From Deltaproteobacteria bacterium (GTDB lineage Bacteria; Desulfobacterota; Desulfobaccia; Desulfobaccales; 0-14-0-80-60-11): a stretch of 37,274 nt of DNA. The stretch lies in assembly GCA_026388765.1 (NCBI GenBank), contig JAPLJC010000161.1:1-37274 (forward strand). The letters are read 5' to 3'. The notes under the pieces are model-generated. The model was given only the letters and a program-made list of their open reading frames with translations. It did not search any database and had not been told where the DNA came from. The translations under genes were made by a program, and so were the position numbers. This document shows, one piece after another, positions 1 through 10,163 of the stretch (the stretch's first letter is position 1; every line of letters starts with the position of its first letter).

Positions 1-939
1 GGCAAGCGCCCCCATGACTTCCTGGTCGAACCGGAAGTGACCAAGGGCGGGTTCTGCCCCTTCGACCCGGGCCACGAACCTCCCACGCCGCCGGAGATCC
101 TGGCCTACCGGGAGCCGGGCACCGAGCCCAACACCCCGGGCTGGCTCCTCCGGGTGGTGAACAACAAATTCCCGGCCCTGGCCAAGGAAGGGCAGTTGGA
201 CCGCCGGGGCGAAGGCATGTTCGACCAGATGAACGGCATCGGGGCCCACGAAGTCATCATCGAAAGCCCCGACCACCAGATCACTCTGGCCACCATTCCC
301 GTGGACGGCTTCTTCCGGGTGCTCACGGCCTACCGGGACCGGATTGTCGCCTTGAGCCAAGACCCTCGCTTCAGGTACGTCCTGATCTTCAAGAATCAGG
401 GGCGGGCCGCCGGGGCCTCCCTGGAGCATAGCCACAGCCAGCTCATCGCCCTGCCGGTCGTGCCGGAACTGGTGATGGAGGAACTGAGCGGCGGCAGGTT
501 CTATTTCAATTACAAGGAACGCTGCGTCTTCTGCGATATGGTCCGCCAGGAACTGCAACAGCAAGTGCGGGTGGTCCTGGAAAACTCCGAGTTCGTAGCC
601 ATCTGTCCCTTTGCCCCCCGGTCGCCGTTTGAAATCTGGATCCTACCCAAGACCCATCATTCTTCTTACGTAGATTTGCCGGAGGATTCCTATCACCTGC
701 TGGCGGAGCTCTTTTCCGAGACCCTGAAGCGCCTGGAAAAGGCCTTGGGAAAGGTCCCCTATAATTTTATTTTGCACACCGCGCCCATCGGGGAGCCGGA
801 GTTACCGCATTATCACTGGCATTTCGAGATTGTGCCCAAGCTTACCTTGATTGCTGGTTTCGAGTGGGGCTCGGGCTTTTATATTAATCCCACCCCCCCG
901 GAAGATGCTGCCCAGTACCTCCGGGAGCTCAAGCTGTAA
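1..939 (+). CDS. galT: GalT-family hexose-1-phosphate nucleotidylyltransferase (5'-truncated by window edge)
   Basis: The reading frame is open from base 1, so the true start lies upstream; the GTG at 37 is internal because the residues before it (KRPHDF) already fit the family N-terminus. The family transfers UMP between UDP-glucose and galactose-1-phosphate in the Leloir pathway, and some members act on ADP-glucose. The catalytic HxHxQ histidine motif is present as HSHSQ near base 430, and a second His-rich segment (HYHWHFEIVP) lies near the C-terminus, as expected for the two HIT-like halves. The first zinc-site motif reads CPFD rather than the usual CPFC, so one apparent metal ligand is missing. 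The gene ends 17 bases before glgA on the same strand, which suggests a link to glucan or nucleotide-sugar metabolism rather than galactose catabolism alone. The family call is firm; the substrate is not. Confidence 0.85.
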   Translation, partial: GKRPHDFLVEPEVTKGGFCPFDPGHEPPTPPEILAYREPGTEPNTPGWLLRVVNNKFPALAKEGQLDRRGEGMFDQMNGIGAHEVIIESPDHQITLATIPVDGFFRVLTAYRDRIVALSQDPRFRYVLIFKNQGRAAGASLEHSHSQLIALPVVPELVMEELSGGRFYFNYKERCVFCDMVRQELQQQVRVVLENSEFVAICPFAPRSPFEIWILPKTHHSSYVDLPEDSYHLLAELFSETLKRLEKALGKVPYNFILHTAPIGEPELPHYHWHFEIVPKLTLIAGFEWGSGFYINPTPPEDAAQYLRELKL

Positions 940-956
940 CCCTAGAGGGATAAGAG

Positions 957-2426
957 ATGCGTATCCTGATGGTTACCCCCGAAGCCAATCCTTTCGCCCA
1001 AAGCGGCGGTTTGGCGGAAGTGATTTATGGCCTGGCCCGGACTCTGACGAAGCTGGGACACGAGGTTCGGGTGGTGCTGCCCCTGTACCGCCAGGTGCGG
1101 GAATCGGGGCAGCCCCTGACCTCTACAGGCCACACCCTCTCCATCCCCCTGTCCTGGAAAAATCTCTCGGCGGAGATCTTTACCACGGAGCTTGACGGCC
1201 TCAAGTTTTACTTCATCGCCCAGGACGCCTTGTTTAACCGGGAGGGCCTCTACGGCACCTCTTACGGCGATTTTGAGGATAATGCCGAGCGCTTCATTTT
1301 CTTCAGCCGGGCGGTGGTGGAGATGATGGAGGCCCTGGAAATGGACTGCGACCTCTGCCATTGCCACGAATGGCAGACCGGCCTGGTGCCCGTCTATATG
1401 CGCACCCTGTACAGCGACCGGCCGCGTTTGCAGCATCGGGCCACGGTCTATACGGTCCACAATGTCGGCTACCAGGGTCTCTTTTCCTCCTTCGACCTGC
1501 CCCTCACCGGCCTGGGTTGGGAGCTGCTCTCCCCCAAAGCCCTGGAGTTCTATGGCCAGCTCAACTTCATGAAGGGCGGCCTGGTGTTCGCCGACCTGCT
1601 CAACACCGTGAGCACCAGATACCGGGAAGAGATCCTGACCCGGGAATATGGTTTCGGCATGGAGGGGCTTTTCCAGGAACGGGCCCACGAGCTGTACGGT
1701 ATCCTGGAAGGTGTCGATTACGACCGCTGGGACCCCAGCCGGGATGCCTTCCTGGCGACTCCTTATGACCGGGAGCACCTGGAGGGCAAGCGGGCCTGCA
1801 AGGCGGCCCTGGCCAAACGCTTCGGCCTGAACCTGCCGCCGGGCCGGGCTCTCCTGGGCATGACCACCCGCTTATTTGAGCGCAAGGGGATCGACCTGGT
1901 GGAGAACATCCTGGACGATTTGATGAGCCAGGAGGTGGGCTTCGTTATCCAGGGCACCGGTGAAGAGCGCCACCATTATCTCCTCCAGGAGATTGCCACG
2001 CGGTATCCGGAGAAGATGGGTTTAGTCATCGGTTACAGCGACGAACTGGCACACCAAATCATCGCCGGGGCTGACATCTTTCTCATGCCCTCCCGCTACG
2101 AACCCTGTGGGCTCGACCAGCTCTACTGTCTGCGCTACGGCACCATTCCGGTGGTGCGGGCCACCGGCGGTTTGGATGAAACGGTCCAGGAATACGACCC
2201 CAAGACCAAGGGCGGCACCGGCTTCAAGTTCTCCAGCTACACCCCGGCGGAACTCATGGGTGCGGTGCGGCGGGCCCTGGCCCTTTATCAAGACCGGCCC
2301 GCTTGGGAGGCCTTGATGCGGCAGACCATGGCCCTGGACTACTCCTGGAACAACACCGCGGGCCCCAAGTATTTGGAACTGTACCGCCTCGCCGTGGAAA
2401 AACGGCAGCGCCTTTTGAGAGGGTAG
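957..2426 (+). CDS. glgA: Glycogen/starch synthase, GT5 family
   Basis: Transfers glucose from ADP-glucose (or UDP-glucose) to the non-reducing end of an alpha-1,4-glucan in the cytoplasm. The 489-residue length is normal for bacterial GlgA. The N-terminal GT5 catalytic domain opens with the donor loop, here AQSGGLAEV instead of the usual K-x-G-G-L. The C-terminal GT1-type domain carries the conserved EPCGLDQLYCLRYG and RATGGLDETV segments that hold the nucleotide sugar. The ATG at 957 has an AGAGGG Shine-Dalgarno about 7 bases upstream. It follows galT by 17 bases and precedes a histidine kinase by 6, so the three are probably co-transcribed. The Lys-to-Gln change in the donor loop is unusual, since that Lys contacts the ADP-glucose phosphates in E. 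coli GlgA. No branching enzyme or glgC is in view. Confidence 0.93.
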   Translation: MRILMVTPEANPFAQSGGLAEVIYGLARTLTKLGHEVRVVLPLYRQVRESGQPLTSTGHTLSIPLSWKNLSAEIFTTELDGLKFYFIAQDALFNREGLYGTSYGDFEDNAERFIFFSRAVVEMMEALEMDCDLCHCHEWQTGLVPVYMRTLYSDRPRLQHRATVYTVHNVGYQGLFSSFDLPLTGLGWELLSPKALEFYGQLNFMKGGLVFADLLNTVSTRYREEILTREYGFGMEGLFQERAHELYGILEGVDYDRWDPSRDAFLATPYDREHLEGKRACKAALAKRFGLNLPPGRALLGMTTRLFERKGIDLVENILDDLMSQEVGFVIQGTGEERHHYLLQEIATRYPEKMGLVIGYSDELAHQIIAGADIFLMPSRYEPCGLDQLYCLRYGTIPVVRATGGLDETVQEYDPKTKGGTGFKFSSYTPAELMGAVRRALALYQDRPAWEALMRQTMALDYSWNNTAGPKYLELYRLAVEKRQRLLRG

Positions 2427-2432
2427 ATTTTC

Positions 2433-4796
2433 ATGGCATCGGAGCGAGCCGGCTTCTTGACCCAGATGGTGGAAGTTTTCACTTCCACCGTCAGCTTTGG
2501 GGAGCGCCTCAACAACATGGTCCATCTCCTGGCCCGCTACCTGAAGGTGGACCTGGCTCTCTATTTTGGCCTGGATAAGGCCAAGGAGACCCTGGTGCTG
2601 AATATCAGCAGCCAGGGGCCCATTCCGCCGCATCTGCGGCTGGAATTTCCCCTCGGGACCGGCCTGGCGGGAGAAGCTGCCGCCACCCGCAAGTACCTGG
2701 TGGTACACCGGGATCAACCTGGGGTCCAGGAAGCCAATGCCGCTCTGGAGAAGTTAAACCCGGCCTATCATACCCTGGCCGCCTTCCCGGTGGCCGACGA
2801 CAATTTTCTTTACGGCGTCTTGCTCCTGATGGACCGGAGCGACCGGGCCATCACCCCGGTGGAGCGCCAGAATATCCAGCTGGCCTGCCTGATGTTGTCG
2901 AGCACCTTGCGCCAGGCCATCGGCCAGGAGGAGGCCAAGAAGCGCATCGCCGAACTCTCGGTGCTCTTTGAGGTGGGCAAGGCCCTCAGCTCCACGGTGG
3001 AACTGGACGAACTCTTGGAGCGCATCGTCAGCACCACCGCCAAGGTGATCACGGCCGGTGGTGCGGCCCTGCACATTATTGACGGCGCCACCGGGGAACT
3101 GCGGGTTTCGTCCCGTTACGGCAAGATTCCGGCGGAATGTCCGGCCCTCCCCACGATGCCCGCCGGCGCCGGCGGGGCTGGAGAACCGCCTCATTTCGAA
3201 GGGCAATCCGTGGACCCCGAAGGCCGGAACCACTATTGCCTGGCCGTGCCCCTCACCTTCAAAGGGCAACTCGAAGGCACCTTGGGCGTCTACGACAAGT
3301 TCAGCCCCAGCGGCGAATTCGCCCCCTTCGATCCGGAGAACCGCCAGCTGCTCTACACCATGGCCGGAGTGGTGGTCAACGCCATCGAAAACGCCCTCAC
3401 CTATCAGCAGGTGGAGGCCCTGGCCGAGAAAAACGAACGCATGGTGCGAAACCTCACCACCCTGCAAGAGATCTCCCAGGTCTTGCTCACCACCGTTCAA
3501 CAGGACCGGCTGCTGGATATCATCCTCCAGGGACTCATCCTGGAGCAGGGTTTGGGCTTTGAACGGGCCATCGTCTTTATGGTGGATGAAACGACTCAGA
3601 CCCTGAAAGGGGCCAAAGGGGCCCGCCGGGCCGCGGCCGGCGAGTCGATGAGTTTCAGGGCCCTACTGGCGCCGCCGTCGGAGCCGATCCCGATGGCCGA
3701 TTGCGAGCTCCCCCTGCGGGCCGACCAGGGACCCCTGGCCCTGGCAGTGCTGCGTAAACAGTCCTATCATTATCGCCAGACCGGCCAGGAACCCGGCTTG
3801 CCCGCTTCCCTGCTGAGAATATACTCCCCCGAGGAATTTTTCGTGGTCCCCCTGGTGGTGAAAGACCAGGCCACCGGGGTGATTGTCGTGGATAACCAGG
3901 ATTCCGGGCGTCCCCTGGAGTCGGAGCCCCTGCACGTGCTACAGATGTTTGCCACCCAGGCGGCCCTGGTCCTGGAAAATGCGCACCTCTACTCCACCAT
4001 CGAAGCCAACAACCGGGAGTTGCTCCTCATCCGGGAGCGCATGCTGGAGTCGGACCGGCTGGCGGCCTTGAGCAGCCTGGCCTCCGGCATGGCCCACGAA
4101 ATCCGTAACCCCCTGGTGTCCATCGGCGGCTTCGCCCGGCGCATCGCCAAGACGGTGGAGGTCAACTCTCCCTTAAGGGGCTACGTCGAGGTTATCCAGG
4201 AAGAGGTGACCCGGCTGGAAAAGCTCCTGCGGGAGATCCTGGATTTCACCGGGGAGAATCTCTCCTATTACGGCGATCATGAGATGGCCAAGCTCATTGA
4301 CGATACCCTCATCCTGGTGCAGCGAGACCTGGATGCCGCCAAGATCAAGGTGGTCAAAGAGTTCGCCCAGATGCCCCGGCTTCATTGCGACGATCGCCAG
4401 ATGAAGCAGGTCTTTTACAACCTCTTCCAGAACGCCCTGCAGGCCATGGCCCAGGGGGGCACCCTGACCATTCGCACCTACCCGGTGGAGAAAGCGGACG
4501 GCCTCTATGAGGCGGCGGCCATCAGCGACACCGGCGGCGGCATTCCCCTGGAAGTGCTCCATAATATCTTCAACCCGTTTTTCTCTACCAAGGACTACGG
4601 CACCGGCCTGGGTTTGGCCATCGCCCAGCGCATCATTTCCCGGCATTATGGCCAGATCGAGGTCAACAACGAGATGGGCAAGGGGGTAACCTTTATCGTG
4701 ACCCTACCGGTGGCCAAATATTGTCTAGTGAAGGACCTCGGCCACGAGGCAGTGCCTGCCAGCGCCTTGAGGGCCCCTAAAGGAGGACGGCGATGA
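2433..4796 (+). CDS. Soluble sensor histidine kinase with three GAF domains
   Basis: A 787-residue cytoplasmic kinase with no membrane segments. The N-terminal ~150 residues form a GAF-like domain. A predicted helical linker is followed by a second GAF region (about 165-330), another linker and a third (about 345-530). The HisKA dimerisation helix carries the phospho-acceptor at His555 (GMAHEIRNPL). The HATPase_c domain follows, with N-box NLFQNALQAM, G1 box DTGGGIP and G2 box YGTGLGLA. The ligand is unknown; GAF domains usually bind small molecules or chromophores, and no bilin-type Cys is obvious. It starts 6 bases after glgA and overlaps the downstream receiver by four bases (ATGA), so that receiver is its likely partner. 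The IGGFAR signature after the H-box is shared with the two PAS kinases near 30-33 kb. Confidence 0.9.
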   Translation: MASERAGFLTQMVEVFTSTVSFGERLNNMVHLLARYLKVDLALYFGLDKAKETLVLNISSQGPIPPHLRLEFPLGTGLAGEAAATRKYLVVHRDQPGVQEANAALEKLNPAYHTLAAFPVADDNFLYGVLLLMDRSDRAITPVERQNIQLACLMLSSTLRQAIGQEEAKKRIAELSVLFEVGKALSSTVELDELLERIVSTTAKVITAGGAALHIIDGATGELRVSSRYGKIPAECPALPTMPAGAGGAGEPPHFEGQSVDPEGRNHYCLAVPLTFKGQLEGTLGVYDKFSPSGEFAPFDPENRQLLYTMAGVVVNAIENALTYQQVEALAEKNERMVRNLTTLQEISQVLLTTVQQDRLLDIILQGLILEQGLGFERAIVFMVDETTQTLKGAKGARRAAAGESMSFRALLAPPSEPIPMADCELPLRADQGPLALAVLRKQSYHYRQTGQEPGLPASLLRIYSPEEFFVVPLVVKDQATGVIVVDNQDSGRPLESEPLHVLQMFATQAALVLENAHLYSTIEANNRELLLIRERMLESDRLAALSSLASGMAHEIRNPLVSIGGFARRIAKTVEVNSPLRGYVEVIQEEVTRLEKLLREILDFTGENLSYYGDHEMAKLIDDTLILVQRDLDAAKIKVVKEFAQMPRLHCDDRQMKQVFYNLFQNALQAMAQGGTLTIRTYPVEKADGLYEAAAISDTGGGIPLEVLHNIFNPFFSTKDYGTGLGLAIAQRIISRHYGQIEVNNEMGKGVTFIVTLPVAKYCLVKDLGHEAVPASALRAPKGGRR

Positions 4797-5146
4797 AAAA
4801 AATCCTGGTGGCAGACGATGAGATGAGCATTCGCCTCCTTTACAGCGAGGAACTCAAAGAGGAAGGCTACGAAGTCTATCTGGCCGCCAATGGCCGGGAG
4901 GCTCTGGAAGTGGTGGAGAAGATCCCCCTGGACCTGGTCATCCTGGACATCAAGATGCCGGAGATGGACGGCATTGAGGCCCTTCGGCGAATCAAGGAGA
5001 GGCGGCCGGACCTGCCGGTGGTGCTCAGCACCGCTTACGGGGAATACCGCCAGGATTTCGCCACCTGGGCCTCGGATGAATACCTGGTGAAATCGTCGGA
5101 CCTGGAGGATCTCAAAGCGGTGGTGAAGCGCCACCTGAAAGAGTAA
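4793..5146 (+). CDS. Single-domain response regulator
   Basis: A 117-residue stand-alone CheY-like receiver with no output domain. The acidic pocket is D8/D9, the phosphorylation site is Asp52 (VILDIKMPEMDG), and the switch Ser/Thr (LSTAYG) and Lys (EYLVK) are in place. An AGGAGG ribosome-binding site lies about 6 bases upstream of the ATG, and the start overlaps the stop of the GAF kinase (ATGA), indicating translational coupling. It presumably accepts phosphate from that kinase and acts by protein-protein contact; the target is unknown. The next gene follows after 17 bases and may be in the same transcript. Confidence 0.92.
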   Translation: MKKILVADDEMSIRLLYSEELKEEGYEVYLAANGREALEVVEKIPLDLVILDIKMPEMDGIEALRRIKERRPDLPVVLSTAYGEYRQDFATWASDEYLVKSSDLEDLKAVVKRHLKE

Positions 5147-5163
5147 AGCCAAGAGAGGCGGTC

Positions 5164-5451
5164 GTGAATAAATTCAAAATGATCCTGCTCATTATCGTAG
5201 TGGTGGTCCTGGTTGATTTCGCCTGGGAGAATATAGCTTTGCCTCCTCCGAAGCTTAAGCTCTTCACCTTCACCCTGGGACAAATACCCACCTTTCTGCT
5301 GGCCTATATCGGCCTGGCCTTGGGTTGGGTGGTGGGTTGGGTCGGCCACGCCCTCCGGGTCAGAAAAAAGCGGCGCCAGGCCGAAGCCGCCCAGGCCTTG
5401 TCCCAGGAACAACAAACCCAAAAGAGCCAGCCGGGCCAGGAAGCGTCATAA
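5164..5451 (+). CDS. LapA-like (DUF1049-type) small membrane protein
   Basis: A 95-residue protein with two hydrophobic helices, about residues 6-22 and 40-62, followed by a basic, Gln/Ala-rich cytoplasmic tail starting RVRKKRRQ. This layout matches the LapA (lipopolysaccharide assembly protein A, formerly DUF1049) family, which sits in the inner membrane. The GTG start at 5164 has a GAGAGGCGG ribosome-binding site directly upstream. It ends the glgA-kinase-receiver series and is convergent with the bPH-like gene 18 bases away. A 6-bp stem (CTGAGG/CCTCAG) without a T-run sits between the two stops. The family assignment rests on topology and the WV-GHALR-RKK pattern, so it is moderate. Confidence 0.6.
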   Translation: MNKFKMILLIIVVVVLVDFAWENIALPPPKLKLFTFTLGQIPTFLLAYIGLALGWVVGWVGHALRVRKKRRQAEAAQALSQEQQTQKSQPGQEAS

Positions 5452-5469
5452 CGCTGAGGCTGATGACCC

Positions 5470-5919
5470 TCAGGGTCGCCGCCGCTCGATGTCGTCCCTG
5501 ATCTCCTTGGGGTTGGCCAGGCCGAACCAGAACATCTCGGGCTCCCCGGTTTTATCCCTGATGATGAGATTGCCCACCCGCAGGATCGTCTGGATGAGCC
5601 CCCGGCGCACCAGGACCTCCCCCAGGTTCTCCCAGGTGATCTCTTGCTGCCGGGGTGAGGGCCAGCGCCAGACCAGCATTACGCCCCGGGAGGTGATGCG
5701 ATACTCCCGCCCCAGTTTCATGTAGACCACCAGGGCCAGCACCAGGAGCCCCAGGACCGTGCCCGCCGTCTGGGAAAAATGGAATACCCCGAAGATCCAG
5801 ACCTCCGGGTTGAGCCGCGGCCCCAGCAGAAAGATGGCGATGGCCACATAGTAAACAAAAAACGCCCGCCCGCAGGGTTTGATGACCACCCCGGCGCGGT
5901 CCGCTTCCTTATTCGCCAT
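5470..5919 (-). CDS. Membrane protein with bPH-like domain
   Basis: A 149-residue protein. I place the start at the ATG ending at 5919 because it has a GGAGGAG ribosome-binding site; a longer reading to 6015 would begin inside a dispersed palindrome and is not credible. Two hydrophobic helices (roughly residues 16-33 and 38-62) precede a soluble C-terminal half (EYRITSRGVMLVWRWP, then ITWENLGEVLVRRGLIQTIL, then GNLIIRD). That half resembles the bacterial pleckstrin-homology (bPH_2/DUF304, YdbS-like) fold, in which a two-helix hairpin is followed by a beta-rich domain. Function is unknown. It is convergent with the LapA-like gene. Confidence 0.6.
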   Translation of the reverse strand: MANKEADRAGVVIKPCGRAFFVYYVAIAIFLLGPRLNPEVWIFGVFHFSQTAGTVLGLLVLALVVYMKLGREYRITSRGVMLVWRWPSPRQQEITWENLGEVLVRRGLIQTILRVGNLIIRDKTGEPEMFWFGLANPKEIRDDIERRRP

Positions 5920-5960
5920 TATCGCTCCTCCAATTACCAGTCTGTTATCAGAAGTAATAT

Positions 5961-5983
5961 GGCACAGCCGCCCCGGCTGTGCC
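5961..5983. repeat. REP-like palindrome, GGCACAGCCG family (copy 1)
   Basis: A perfect inverted repeat: GGCACAGCCG, CCC loop, CGGCTGTGCC. It lies just downstream of the RAYT transposase remnant. Further copies are at 6371-6392, 6494-6516 and, in diverged form, 13751-13810. Confidence 0.85.
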
Positions 5984-6035
5984 GAAGCATGCTTAACCAT
6001 TTTGTCATAATTCAACGATAATATTCAAATATCAC

Positions 6036-6345
6036 TTAAGATTTTAATCCTTCCACCCATTCCCGCCAAAGCCAGGGGTAATCTTCCTCGGATGCAACCA
6101 AGCCCTTTCGCAACGGATTTAGGCAGATATACTCAACCTTGCTTCTGATGCCTTCCTCAGATCGTAGAATTCGTTCCGTTATCATGGCGCCAGTGCTTAA
6201 GTACCAGACCTCTGACAGATTCGGGAAGCGGCCAGCGTCTATATGTGGCGAAGGTAACGAAAATCTGTCTGCCCTCGGCCTGGAGATGCGGGAGGTTTCG
6301 TCGATAAAAATCTTTTGCTGGCTTTGCCTTCGGAACCTTCATCAT
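6036..6345 (-). pseudogene. Decayed RAYT (REP-associated tyrosine transposase, Y1/IS200-like), internally deleted
   Basis: Read leftward from the ATG ending at 6345, the first ~50 codons give KDFYRRNLPHLQ, IFVTFATYRRWPLP and LVLKHWRHDNG, which match the N-terminus of RAYT transposases. The frame then shifts. In another frame the sequence continues as ERILRSEEGIRSKVEYICLN and PLRKGLVASEEDYPWLW, ending REWVEGLKS and a stop at 6036; this matches the RAYT C-terminus. The middle, including the HUH metal-binding histidines and probably the catalytic Tyr region, is missing (an estimated 200 or so bases). The product cannot be active. Palindromes of the type RAYT proteins mobilise flank it on both sides, which supports the identification. 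Confidence 0.75.
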
Positions 6346-6370
6346 TTTCGATATTGCTAAACAACTTTTT

Positions 6371-6392
6371 GCCCAGCCGGGGCGGCTGTGCC
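6371..6392. repeat. REP-like palindrome, GGCACAGCCG family (copy 2)
   Basis: The palindrome GCCCAGCCG / CGGCTGTGCC with one mismatch relative to copy 1. It sits immediately upstream of the RAYT remnant start, as expected for a REP-RAYT unit. Confidence 0.8.
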
Positions 6393-6493
6393 ACATAAAT
6401 AATCAGTCCTCGAAACGGGATCTGTCTGGATACCTTCCCCGACAGTCTCATTAATCCACCCTAAGATGTCAATCTGAACTACAGATATAATGT

Positions 6494-6516
6494 GGCACAG
6501 CCGCCCCCGGCTGTGC
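6494..6516. repeat. REP-like palindrome, GGCACAGCCG family (copy 3)
   Basis: Inverted repeat GGCACAGCCG, CCCC, CGGCTGTGC. It lies 5 bases beyond the acyP stop codon, so in acyP mRNA it forms a strong GC hairpin that could protect the 3' end. There is no T-run, so I do not call it an intrinsic terminator. Confidence 0.8.
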
Positions 6517-6521
6517 TTGCT

Positions 6522-6803
6522 TCAATAAACCACCCGAAAGTCCGCCAAATCCCCCTGATAAGGCTGCCAGTCGATGTCCACGTGGTCCACATAGGCATAA
6601 GGCGGCCCCTTGCGGCACCAGACCAGCATATTCTCCACCACCGGCTTATCGCCCTCGAAGAACGCCTCCACCCGGCCGTCCGGCAGATTCCGCACCCAGC
6701 CCGCCAGGCCCCGGGCCCGGGCTTCGTCCCGGGTGGCAGCCCGGAAGAAGACCCCCTGGACCCGCCCTTCGATCAAGACATGAACCCGCACCTTTTCCGC
6801 CAT
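6522..6803 (-). CDS. acyP: Acylphosphatase
   Basis: Hydrolyses carboxyl-phosphate bonds of acylphosphates such as acetyl- or carbamoyl-phosphate in the cytoplasm. The 93-residue length is standard for the family. The phosphate-binding loop reads GRVQGVFFR with the catalytic Arg at its end, and the catalytic Asn is in GWVRNLPDGRVEAFFEG. The ATG at 6803 has an AAGGAG ribosome-binding site about 6 bases upstream. The gene stands alone between the RAYT remnant and a cluster of intergenic repeats, so it is probably monocistronic. Confidence 0.95.
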   Translation of the reverse strand: MAEKVRVHVLIEGRVQGVFFRAATRDEARARGLAGWVRNLPDGRVEAFFEGDKPVVENMLVWCRKGPPYAYVDHVDIDWQPYQGDLADFRVVY

Positions 6804-6874
6804 TATGAGCTCCTTTAGCGGATTAGTATCATTGTCTGCAGTCCATAACGACTCCGAATCTTAAGTCAGTATTT

Positions 6875-6951
6875 CCCCCCCTTTTCTAAAGGGGGGCAGG
6901 GGTGATTATGAATAACCTCTTGATAATCCCCCTAAATCAGATACTTTTCAA
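6875..6951. repeat. Dispersed repeat of the CCCCCTTT...AAAGGGGG / AATCCCCCTAAAT type
   Basis: A palindrome CCCCCCTTT-TCT-AAAGGGGGG (6875-6896) followed by AATCCCCCTAAAT near 6942. The same vocabulary recurs at about 7075-7100 and at 13855-13929, so this is a multi-copy intergenic element. Confidence 0.6.
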
Positions 6952-6963
6952 TTAAGTGCCTTT

Positions 6964-7033
6964 GTAGGGGCGGGGTCTCCCCGCCCTTGGCTGGAGATCC
7001 TTAATTTTCTGGGCGGGGGAACCCCGCCCCTAC
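6964..7033. repeat. Dispersed inverted repeat, GTAGGGGCGGGG family
   Basis: The left arm GTAGGGGCGGGGTCTCCCCG is mirrored by a right arm ending CCCCGCCCCTAC, with about 25 bases between the nested stems. Shorter relatives occur at 11248-11318 and 32927-32954. Confidence 0.75.
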
Positions 7034-7157
7034 GCAATAAGGGAGTCGCCCTCGCCTTAAGTGGATAGCATTGCCCCTAAATCCCCTTTTTCAAAGGAGG
7101 ACTTTTAAGGCCCGGCTTTTACTAGAAGCTATTGCACAACCTCAATAGCCCGTAAAA

Positions 7158-7229
7158 TGTCATCCTGAGCGCCGCGAAGAATCTCGCCTTTCCAGTGGAT
7201 TGAGATCCTTCGCTGCGCTCAGGATGACA
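7158..7229. repeat. Dispersed inverted repeat, TGTCATCCTGAGCG family
   Basis: TGTCATCCTGAGCGCCGCGA on the left is mirrored by TGCGCTCAGGATGACA on the right, with GAATCTCGCC...GAGATCCTTCG between. Repeats of this wording are familiar from intergenic regions of many bacterial phyla. Confidence 0.75.
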
Positions 7230-7286
7230 GAAAAATAGGTTTTGCCCTAGGTTCTAATGAGTGCAGCAATCGAGTTCCCTCTTTAT

Positions 7287-7330
7287 CCCCTCTCCCCCAA
7301 TGGGGGAGAGGGTTAAGGTGAGGGGGAAGT
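7287..7330. repeat. Dispersed palindrome, CCCTCTCCCCC/GGGGGAGAGGG family
   Basis: CCCTCTCCCCCA is mirrored by TGGGGGAGAGGG and followed by the usual tail TTAAGGTGAGGGGGAA. It is the fourth repeat type in the 556-base interval between acyP and ligA; I see no gene in that interval. Confidence 0.7.
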
Positions 7331-7359
7331 AATCTCTTTTCCGCTCTCCCATTAATAAC

Positions 7360-9896
<2,537 letters not shown>

Positions 9897-10163
9897 TCAT
9901 GGATCCGGGTGCGCCCAGGGCTCAGGATTGACTGGTTCCGCCGGCGAGGTTTCCCGGGCCAGGCGGTGGATCTCTGCGACGATGCGCAGCACCTTTTCCA
10001 ACTGCTCGCTGATCTGTTGCACATCTTGCAAAGTGGGGTCGGCCTGGTCCATTTCCAGTAGCAGCAAGTCTACCAGTCCCGTGAGCACAGCCAGGGGTTG
10101 GGCCAGGCTGTGCAAGGATTGCCGGATATTCCAAACCGTAGTGGAGGATACCGTTGTTGCCAT
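9897..10163 (-). CDS. Orphan histidine-kinase DHp (HisKA-like) domain protein
   Basis: An 88-residue protein starting at the ATG ending at 10163, with AGGAAA about 12 bases upstream. A TTG at 10205 would add 14 residues. Nearly the whole chain is one helical hairpin. SLHSLAQPLAVLTGLVDLLL aligns position by position with the H-box of kinases (H-E-x-x-N-P-L), keeping the His and Pro-Leu. The second helix is LQDVQQISEQLEKVLRIVAE. No HATPase domain follows; the chain ends in a short Pro-rich tail. It could be a phosphotransfer or kinase-decoy protein, or the surviving piece of a larger kinase. No partner is adjacent; nadA lies upstream on the same strand. Confidence 0.55.
   Translation of the reverse strand: MATTVSSTTVWNIRQSLHSLAQPLAVLTGLVDLLLLEMDQADPTLQDVQQISEQLEKVLRIVAEIHRLARETSPAEPVNPEPWAHPDP

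Noticed and set aside
942-1778. A 278-codon minus-strand frame opposite glgA
   Set aside because: Antisense to a clear glycogen synthase and without family features.
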